Assembly: GCA_018660265.1 (NCBI GenBank)
Contig: JABJKS010000083.1
Location: 1-47,396, forward strand
DNA: 47,396 nucleotides
Direction of reading: 5' to 3'
From: Rhodospirillaceae bacterium
GTDB lineage: Bacteria; Pseudomonadota; Alphaproteobacteria; GCA-2731375
Shown: piece by piece, positions 41,825-47,396 of the stretch
How the letters are laid out: each line of letters begins with the position of its first letter
Position numbering within the stretch: position 1 is the stretch's first letter
Program-made: the position numbers and the translations under genes
Notes under the pieces: generated by a model
What the model saw: the letters and a program-made list of their open reading frames with translations, nothing else
Database searches by the model: none
What the model was told of the DNA's origin: nothing

Positions 41825-43104
41825 TAGTCTGTGTGGGCTGCGGACATGTTGGTGCCAGTCAGCATGGCGCCGCTCAGGTTAGCGCCTCGAAAAGAAGCGT
41901 CCGTGACATCCGCGCCGGTTAAATCAGTGCCGGTTAAATCGGCATCATCAAAACTGGCACCTTTCAGGTCGGCCGCCGCCAGGTTGGCACCCGATAAATT
42001 GGCCTTTCGAAATCGGGCGCGGGACAGAGCGCTGCGCCAGTTGCGCCGGACTGGACCAGCGCTTTCCAAGGGCCCAAGGTCGGCACCAGACAGATTGGCG
42101 CCGGTGAGGGTCGCCCGTTCCAAGCGGATGCCGCGCATGTCCGCCCGCTGCAAATTCGTGGCCCGCATATCAGCCCCGGACAACTCCGCCATACTAAGTA
42201 TGCTGCCGGACAAATTTGCCGCCTTCAAAATCGTTGCTCGTAAAACTGCTGCTGCCAAATTAACCTCGGACATATCGCGACCCGTCAAATCAGCATTCGA
42301 CAGATCCGCCCGGCTGCCGCCGTCGCTGTTGGCCCAAAGACGATGCGACTGGAGAATTTCCGCCAGGCGATTGACGATTGCCGTATTTGGTGGAGAAATA
42401 ATTGCGTTTTTCAGTTCCGGTGCCGCCAACGCCTTGGGATCGAGAATTGCCCCGGCAAGGTTGGCACCGCGAAAATCGGTCTTTGTCATGGTCACGCCGC
42501 TTAAATTGGCACCGGACAAATTCGCACCAACAAGATTGGATCCGGAAAGATCAGCGCCATCCAACTGTGCCCCGACGAACAGACAGTTGCGCATATCGGA
42601 ATCGATCAGACTGGCGTTATGCAGCACCGCATCCGTAAAATCCGTTTGTGCAATAAAGCTGTTGGATAATTTCGCCCCGCTGAAATTAGCCCGGGTAGCG
42701 ACCGCAGCGGAAACTTCGGTGTTTCGTTGTTCGTATTGTGACTCCTGACCTGTGTGCCACGACAAAGTGCCTTCCCGAAGATCGGCGTCGATCATAACCG
42801 CATCGCTTAAATCAGCACCGCGCAGACAGGCACCGCGCAAGTCGCAGTGGGTCATATTGGCCCGGCGCAGGTTGGCGACCCGCAAATCCGCACCCAGCAA
42901 CGTCGCCCGGGTGAAATTCGTCGCGCCCAGCAAGGCACGCTGCAATGAGGCACCGGAAAAATTCAAACTCGAGAGGTCTTCGTCCGACAAATCCCGGAAT
43001 GATAGATCCGCGCGGCGACCATTCTCATGCTGTTCCAGCATACCCATATGATCGCCAATAACGCCCATTAGTTCGGCGCGGGTGATTTTCTTCAGCTCAG
43101 TCAT
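41824..43104 (-). CDS. Pentapeptide-repeat protein
   Basis: The 426-residue protein has a short helical N-terminus (TELKKITRAELMGVIGDHMG) and three blocks of A(D/N)LXX repeats, about 40-110, 140-225 and 270-425, split by linkers (around 115-140 and 230-265, the latter KALAAPELKNAIISPPNTAI). Each block should form a right-handed quadrilateral beta helix. Function of such large chromosomal proteins is usually unknown; some shorter relatives mimic DNA and bind gyrase, but charge pattern alone does not show that here. A 15-bp duplication (41914-41940) makes TDLTG TDLTG near the C-terminus. The start at 43104 has GAGGCGGC upstream. Confidence 0.92.
   Translation of the reverse strand: MTELKKITRAELMGVIGDHMGMLEQHENGRRADLSFRDLSDEDLSSLNFSGASLQRALLGATNFTRATLLGADLRVANLRRANMTHCDLRGACLRGADLSDAVMIDADLREGTLSWHTGQESQYEQRNTEVSAAVATRANFSGAKLSNSFIAQTDFTDAVLHNASLIDSDMRNCLFVGAQLDGADLSGSNLVGANLSGANLSGVTMTKTDFRGANLAGAILDPKALAAPELKNAIISPPNTAIVNRLAEILQSHRLWANSDGGSRADLSNADLTGRDMSEVNLAAAVLRATILKAANLSGSILSMAELSGADMRATNLQRADMRGIRLERATLTGANLSGADLGPLESAGPVRRNWRSALSRARFRKANLSGANLAAADLKGASFDDADLTGTDLTGADVTDASFRGANLSGAMLTGTNMSAAHTD
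41914..41940 (-). repeat. 15-bp duplication of one pentapeptide unit
   Basis: GCCGGTTAAATCAGT (41914-41928) is followed by GCCGGTTAAATC (41929-41940), identical over 12 bp. It encodes two successive TDLTG pentapeptides, a very recent unit duplication within the repeat protein. Confidence 0.75.
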
Positions 43105-43356
43105 GCCGCCTCTTACCATATAAAGTAAATAATAGCTGTGGTACTACTATATATAGAAGACCATTCTTTCTATACGATCATCAAACGCGCAATACGTTAA
43201 ATTTTTGCTCTTAGTCCATGGAATTGTTTCTTTTGTAGCGTTGCAGGGGCGGCCCGGTTCGTTCATTCTGCCAGCAGCAATCGTTCCAGTGCGCCATCGG
43301 TTCGCTGGACTTTATTGAAATGTGCTACCTGATGCACCACTGGGGAGACATAGAGC
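43105..43356. other. Divergent A+T-rich spacer before the dienelactone hydrolase gene
   Basis: This 250-bp spacer is A+T-rich near the pentapeptide gene (TACTATATATAGAAG near 43144-43158) and should carry divergent promoters, including a possible minus-strand TATAGT at 43146-43151. I see no repeat, RNA gene or small reading frame with support. Confidence 0.4.
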
Positions 43357-44106
43357 ATGCGGGAATTCGAGACAGAGATTAAGACGGACGACGGTGTCAT
43401 GGACGTGTTCGTTTGCCATCCGGAACAGGATGGCCCCCACCGGGCGATTATCCTTTATATGGATGCGCCGGGAATACGGGAAGAACTGCGCGATATGAGC
43501 CGACGCATTGCCACGGTCGGCTACACGGTGTTGTTGCCGAATATGTATTATCGCACCGGTCGGGAAGGTCACTATGGCTATGACTTGGCGAAATTTCGCA
43601 CTGATGACAAGCATCGCGCCAAGATGTTCGAAGTGATGAATACCCTGACCAACGCCCTTGTGATCGACGACACCAAGGGCCTGTTGGACTTTATCGATAG
43701 CTGTGACGCGGCAGCACCCGGCGCGGTCGGTTGCGTCGGCTATTGCATGAGCGGGCAGTTCGTGGTGTCCGTTGGGGCCGCTTATCCCGACCGCTTTGAT
43801 GCTATCGCCTCCTACCACGGGGTTAAAATCATCACCGATCAGGCGGATTCACCCCATCTTGTGGCCCATAAGATCAAGGGGGAGGTTTACCTCGGTTTTG
43901 CCTCTGACGATCCCCACGTGCCGGAGGAGGAATTGGCGGCCATGCCCGGCGCGATGGAGACGGCGGGTATCAAGCACACCATCGAGATTTATCCCGACAC
44001 GGAGCACGGCTATGTCTTCCCCGAGCGCCCGGTCTATAAAAAGCACGCCTCTGAACGGCATTGGGAAACCATGCTGGCGCTGTTTGACCGACGCCTACGT
44101 CATTAG
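43357..44106 (+). CDS. Dienelactone hydrolase family protein
   Basis: The 249-residue alpha/beta hydrolase has the DLH-type Cys nucleophile in VGYCMSGQFVV near residue 130, the Asp of the triad in ASDDPHVPEEE near 188 and the His in DTEHGYVFPER near 218. The N-terminal EFETEIKTDDGVMDVFVCHP and IILYMDAPGIREELRDMSRR are common in cytosolic DLH relatives of unknown substrate. GGGGAGA is 9 nt upstream of the ATG. Its stop overlaps that of the convergent alpha/beta hydrolase gene by 4 nt. Confidence 0.92.
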   Translation: MREFETEIKTDDGVMDVFVCHPEQDGPHRAIILYMDAPGIREELRDMSRRIATVGYTVLLPNMYYRTGREGHYGYDLAKFRTDDKHRAKMFEVMNTLTNALVIDDTKGLLDFIDSCDAAAPGAVGCVGYCMSGQFVVSVGAAYPDRFDAIASYHGVKIITDQADSPHLVAHKIKGEVYLGFASDDPHVPEEELAAMPGAMETAGIKHTIEIYPDTEHGYVFPERPVYKKHASERHWETMLALFDRRLRH

Positions 44107-44993
44107 GATTGCGGCACGGAATTTAAGTGCCGTAACAAAGGTTCGGTAATGGCACCGGGCACTTCGTCGGTGATGAAGTGCCCGACGCCGTCCAGACGGT
44201 GGAACGTATATGGCGCTGTGACGTGGTCAGCCGTCCACTGGGCTGCCTCCGGTCCGACCGAACTATCCTCATCACCCCAAATATACAAAGTCGGTACGGT
44301 TATTGGCCCCAGACCGCCAGGGTTTGCCGCGGTCTGTGCCGTCAGGTTGCCGCCCGTGGCCCGATACCAATTCACCGCCGCGCCCATGGCAGCTTTATCG
44401 CCCAGGGTTTCCAAATAGACCGAAGCGGCATCTTTGGGGCAGTTATGGCTGGCCAGCATACGGTAAAAACGCCGGGCCTCGTTCTCCAACAATAGATCTT
44501 CCGTATCCGGGTTCAGGAAAGCCTTGTGGTGGCGGGAGCGATAGGCCTGATCCTTGGATGTCGCCAGGGCCCTGGCGAAAGCATCCGGGTGCGGTCGGGA
44601 CAACACCGTCAGGGATAACAGACGTTGCGGGGCCCGGCCCGCCGCCTGCCAGGCCAAATTCCCGCCCCAGTCGTGACCCACCAGATGAAAGCCCGCGTCT
44701 TTCCCGGCGCCGATATTCATGAGGGCATCGGCAATGGCGAAAACATCTTCCACCAAATGATCGGTTTCATAGTCCGCTAACAAGGCTGGACGGGCACCGG
44801 GGGAATAGCCTCGTTGATTGGGTGCCGCCGCGCGAAAGCCGGCCTTCGCCAAAGCTGGCAATTCATGACGCCAAGCGTACTTCGATTGCGGAAAGCCGTG
44901 CAGGAACAAAACGAGCGGCGCACCTTCAGGTCCGGCGATATCCACCTCGAATTCAAAAGGGCCTACGCTGAGGTCTTGGGTGTCAATATCCAT
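44103..44993 (-). CDS. Alpha/beta hydrolase, epoxide hydrolase or dehalogenase type
   Basis: The 296-residue protein has the oxyanion-hole motif LHGFPQSKYAWRHEL near residue 28, the nucleophile elbow LVGHDWGGNLAW near 100 where the nucleophile is Asp rather than Ser, an acid in IWGDEDSSVG near 245 and His in GVGHFITDEVPG near 276. Asp at the elbow is the mark of epoxide hydrolases and haloalkane/haloacetate dehalogenases. The start at 44993 (MDIDTQDLS) is chosen over 45011. It is divergent from the VOC gene by about 110 nt. Confidence 0.9.
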   Translation of the reverse strand: MDIDTQDLSVGPFEFEVDIAGPEGAPLVLFLHGFPQSKYAWRHELPALAKAGFRAAAPNQRGYSPGARPALLADYETDHLVEDVFAIADALMNIGAGKDAGFHLVGHDWGGNLAWQAAGRAPQRLLSLTVLSRPHPDAFARALATSKDQAYRSRHHKAFLNPDTEDLLLENEARRFYRMLASHNCPKDAASVYLETLGDKAAMGAAVNWYRATGGNLTAQTAANPGGLGPITVPTLYIWGDEDSSVGPEAAQWTADHVTAPYTFHRLDGVGHFITDEVPGAITEPLLRHLNSVPQS

Positions 44994-45101
44994 GAAGCCA
45001 GTGTAGTGCACATCACGGCAAAATGTCGCGTCGATGTTGGTCGCGCCTATGGCAGATTATTGCTACTCTGTTTCCCAACATATTTTGCTGAGGAGCCTGC
45101 C

Positions 45102-45644
45102 ATGTCTGTCACCACCGGCCTGCATCACGTTGCCTATCGCTGCAACAACTCTCAAGAAACCGTGGATTTCTACACTGAGGTCATGGACATGGACTACGTC
45201 ATGGCGATCTCGGAAGACCGGGTCCCCTCCACCAAAGAGCCGGACCCCTATATGCACATCTTTTTCGAGATTGGTCCCGGCAGCTATCTGGCATTTTTTG
45301 AACTGCCCAATTCACCCAAGCAGGGCAAAGACCCCAATACGCCTGAATGGGTGCAGCATATCGCCTTCAACGTACCGGATATGGAGACCCTTTTAGCCGC
45401 CAAGGCCCGCATGGAGGCCAACGGCGTCGACGTTATCGGGCCCATCGATCACAGCCTGTTCAAATCCATCTATTGTTTCGACCCAAATGGCCATCGCCTC
45501 GAACTGGCCACCAATACGGGCGGGCCGGAGATCTGGAAAAAGGCAGCGGATGCCGCCCCCGCCATGTTGGAAGCCTGGAACAAGAACGGCACTACCGGTG
45601 AGTTGGGAGCCTGGCTGCACGAGAAAGAACTAGGCGACGACTAG
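45102..45644 (+). CDS. VOC (glyoxalase/dioxygenase) family protein
   Basis: The 180-residue protein holds two beta-alpha-beta-beta-beta units: TGLHHVAYRCNNSQETVDFY near the N-terminus with a metal-ligand His in HHVAY, and WVQHIAFNVPDMETLLAAKA near 85 with a second His, then SIYCFDPNGHRLELATNT with the Glu ligand near 140. This suggests a metal-dependent lyase, dioxygenase or isomerase of the VOC fold. The start at 45102 follows TGAGGAGCCTGCC. Its 3' end overlaps the ChaC-like gene by 15 nt on the opposite strand. Confidence 0.9.
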   Translation: MSVTTGLHHVAYRCNNSQETVDFYTEVMDMDYVMAISEDRVPSTKEPDPYMHIFFEIGPGSYLAFFELPNSPKQGKDPNTPEWVQHIAFNVPDMETLLAAKARMEANGVDVIGPIDHSLFKSIYCFDPNGHRLELATNTGGPEIWKKAADAAPAMLEAWNKNGTTGELGAWLHEKELGDD

Positions 45645-46205
45645 GTCGGCGACTAAATTGTGGATCTTGTGCAGGTTCTTATCGGGGATGCCCATCTGTT
45701 GTAATTGCTGAACAGCGGCGGCGAGATATTCCGGATTGGCACCAGAGGCACCCTGACCGTCGCGAACCACATTGGCGGCATGGCCGTGATCCAGGCGGCC
45801 GGCATATTGCGGGTGACGCCTGTTGGCGCGAAACGTCAACGCGGTCACGGCACCATCTTCCAGATGTACGGGATGCAGCAGGGCCTGATAACCATCGGTG
45901 ACCAGCTCCCGGCGATAGAGATAATCCGCCACCTCTGCCTTTTCCAAAGCAGCGATGCGATAAGCAATGCCGTGGCAGGAGCCTCCCACATCCAAGCCCA
46001 GCACAAGGCCCGGATTATCTTGCGTACCCCGATGAAACCAGGACCAGACACAAAGTGCGCGGTGATAACCAAAGACACGGGCCGCCCGACGCTCCATATG
46101 ATCAAAGCCGGGCCGCCACATAACGGAGCCATAGCCAAAAACCCAAAGATCGCCGCTTGGTAAATCAATATCGGGTATTGTGTAGGTTAAGGGAGAGGTG
46201 TTCAC
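45630..46205 (-). CDS. Gamma-glutamylcyclotransferase, ChaC type
   Basis: ChaC enzymes cleave glutathione to 5-oxoproline and Cys-Gly. The product of 191 residues carries the substrate-binding DLWVFGYGSVMWRPGFDH near residues 19-36, ALCVWSWFHRGTQDNPGLVL near 51-70, and the catalytic Glu in YLYRRELVTDGY near 95-106. There is no ATG in frame; GTG at 46205 gives a start (MNTSPLTYT) that fits the family, while the open frame runs back to 46601 without resemblance. The neighbouring VOC gene converges on it and the DUF2125 gene diverges from it. Confidence 0.88.
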   Translation of the reverse strand: MNTSPLTYTIPDIDLPSGDLWVFGYGSVMWRPGFDHMERRAARVFGYHRALCVWSWFHRGTQDNPGLVLGLDVGGSCHGIAYRIAALEKAEVADYLYRRELVTDGYQALLHPVHLEDGAVTALTFRANRRHPQYAGRLDHGHAANVVRDGQGASGANPEYLAAAVQQLQQMGIPDKNLHKIHNLVADLVVA

Positions 46206-46274
46206 GTTGGATGCCTGACTAACATTTTGGCTGATACTAGTGCCCGTCACATATTTGGCAAGCAGCGAGGTGCC

Positions 46275-47291
46275 ATGCGTTATTTTGTTTTGGTTGGAGC
46301 GGTCATCGCGACCGTGGCGGCGTGGACGGGCTATTGGTTTTATGCCGCCGGGTTGGTCGAGGCGGACTTGGCGAGGCGGGCCGAACAGAAAGGCGGGCCA
46401 AACAGCACTGGGGTGCAACTGGTTTTTGAGAGTTATGAGATCAGCGGTTTTCCCTATCGTATTCAGCTCACCCTGAACAAACCCACAATTATCCTTCACA
46501 ACGAAACACAGGAGATACGTTGGCAGACCGATCAAATAAAGGCCGTCGGGCATCCCTGGCAACCACGGCATGTGCTTTTTGATCTGACCGGCGAACATCA
46601 TCTTGAGGCGGATATCGACGGCCAGTTGCGCAGCCTGGACCTATCCAGCGATGCAGCCCAGGCCAGTGTCGAGACTGAAGCAAATGGCCGCCTGCAACGA
46701 TTGTCCCTGGACATCAAAAATATCCTGGTGCGGAACCAGGGCCTGGAAGCCTTGCGTGGACAGCGCCTGCAAGTGCATGTCCGCCAGACCCCCGGCAGCG
46801 CGAATAGTTTGGACCTTGCCCTCAGTGGCCATACACTGGAATTGCTTGGGGAGGGCCTGTCGGAACTATCCTTTCGGCAGTTGCCCCGGAATATCAAGCT
46901 GCTGGACCTGCAATCAACCGTCACTGAATTGTCGGAAAGTTTGCCGCAATGGCGGCGACAAGGCGGCACGGTGGAGGTGCGTAAACTACAACTTCATTCG
47001 GGCGAGATGGAGATTGCCGCTACGGGCAGCCTGGCCCTGGATGATCAAATGCGCGCCATCGGGGCCCTGACCGCAAAAATCAAAGGCCATGATGAATTGC
47101 TGCATATGGCCGTGGCCAATGGCGGTATGGATGAAGATCAGGCGTCCGTGGCGCGGGCCGTGCTGGGGCTATTGGCGGCGGCGGGCGGCGGCATCCTGTC
47201 CGTGCCCGTACGCCTGCAGGATGGCTTGCTTTACCTTGGCCCCGCCGCTGTTGCGCGGTTGAGACCCCTGACAACACCTGGCCCAAATTAG
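46275..47291 (+). CDS. DUF2125 domain-containing protein
   Basis: The 338-residue protein has one N-terminal membrane anchor (YFVLVGAVIATVAAWTGYWF) and a long beta-rich extracytoplasmic DUF2125 region, with the characteristic FESYEISGFPYRIQLTLNKP near residues 55-74 and a final ILSVPVRLQDGLLYLGPAAV. Function is unknown; the family is alphaproteobacterial and thought to be periplasmic or membrane-bound. The start at 46275 follows GCGAGGTGCC; the frame from 46227 adds 16 residues. The TAG stop (47289-47291) coincides with the left boundary of a palindromic repeat element, so the natural C-terminus may have been changed. Confidence 0.88.
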   Translation: MRYFVLVGAVIATVAAWTGYWFYAAGLVEADLARRAEQKGGPNSTGVQLVFESYEISGFPYRIQLTLNKPTIILHNETQEIRWQTDQIKAVGHPWQPRHVLFDLTGEHHLEADIDGQLRSLDLSSDAAQASVETEANGRLQRLSLDIKNILVRNQGLEALRGQRLQVHVRQTPGSANSLDLALSGHTLELLGEGLSELSFRQLPRNIKLLDLQSTVTELSESLPQWRRQGGTVEVRKLQLHSGEMEIAATGSLALDDQMRAIGALTAKIKGHDELLHMAVANGGMDEDQASVARAVLGLLAAAGGGILSVPVRLQDGLLYLGPAAVARLRPLTTPGPN

Positions 47292-47396
47292 AGCGCTTCC
47301 GAGATATTCTGATCCATTTGATGGCGTCCATAAGTCATTCGGGCAAGCGGGGCAACGCATCCGAATGGCTTAGGGTCGCCACCGAAGGCCGCCCAC
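47288..47396. repeat. Palindromic element, copy B (cut by the window end)
   Basis: From TTAGAGCGCTTCC the sequence follows copy A (20737 onwards): GCGCTTCCG, 12 diverged bases, then CCATTTGATGGC at the same spacing. The 15-bp hairpin is kept with different bases: CCATAAGTCATTCGG (47328-47342) and CCGAATGGCTTAGGG (47361-47375). Compared with A, a 35-bp module between the arms is absent. Sequence after the hairpin (CCACCGAAGGCCG) still matches A. The right end lies beyond the window. Confidence 0.85.

Noticed and set aside
1-47396. CRISPR array, restriction, toxin-antitoxin or other defence island
   Set aside because: No regularly spaced repeats with spacers and no cas, restriction or typical defence genes are present; the pentapeptide protein alone is not evidence of defence.

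Overview
The window looks like chromosomal DNA of an alphaproteobacterium, most likely a Rhodospirillales-type organism. The DNA is moderately GC-rich. Typical genes include a CpdR-type receiver, a DUF2336 protein, a DUF2125 protein, a short class II ribonucleotide reductase (NrdJ), the CnoX-like thioredoxin/LON-domain/Trm112 cluster, and ftsE-ftsX-ydcF-plsC beside a zinc-ribbon DUF3426 protein. This placement is from gene content only; no rRNA is present.

Layout. 1-162: the edge of what looks like an integrated element, AT-rich with short direct repeats, ending in a tRNA-Arg(CCT) gene cut at the anticodon loop. 368-4986: an acyl-CoA synthetase and a large FAD/Fe-S 2-hydroxyacid dehydrogenase. 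5001-6562: an IS1182-like insertion sequence with a frameshifted transposase. 6634-10584: peptide-type solute-binding protein, P1 peptidase and an NDH-2-like flavoprotein; a twin dyad lies between the last two. 10581-12781: an orphan histidine kinase coupled to a SAM-hydrolysing enzyme. 12806-16542: MFS transporter, psuG, GST and spermidine synthase. 16630-22901: DUF2336 protein, tRNA-Gly, ProX-type deacylase, the CnoX/LON/Trm112 cluster, a lipoprotein carrying a palindromic insertion, bactofilin and an EI24 membrane protein. 23021-27263: amidase, adenosine kinase, gamma-glutamyltransferase-like enzyme. 27297-31478: sugar epimerase, lipid-linked sugar-phosphate transferase, tRNA-Gln, two small membrane proteins, SDR. 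31596-39199: nrdJ, plsC, ydcF, ftsX, ftsE, then DUF3426, hpt and cpdR in the other direction. 39272-47291: enolase-superfamily enzyme, dCTP deaminase, pentapeptide-repeat protein, dienelactone hydrolase, alpha/beta hydrolase, VOC protein, ChaC-like cyclotransferase and DUF2125 protein.

Functional themes are nucleotide metabolism (nrdJ, dcd, hpt, adenosine kinase, psuG, SAM hydrolase), glutathione and gamma-glutamyl chemistry (GST, GGT-like, ChaC) and cell envelope or division (ftsEX, plsC, wecA-like, bactofilin).

The most unusual content is repeat biology. A 261-bp palindromic element with 34-bp terminal inverted repeats is inserted in frame in a lipoprotein gene and adds 87 codons. A relative at the window's right end supplies or overlaps the stop codon of the DUF2125 gene and keeps the same hairpin through compensatory changes. 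A second family of 73-bp palindromic repeats occurs twice. Short (12-23 bp) tandem duplications recur in genes and spacers. Four convergent gene pairs overlap tail-to-tail by exactly 4 nt.
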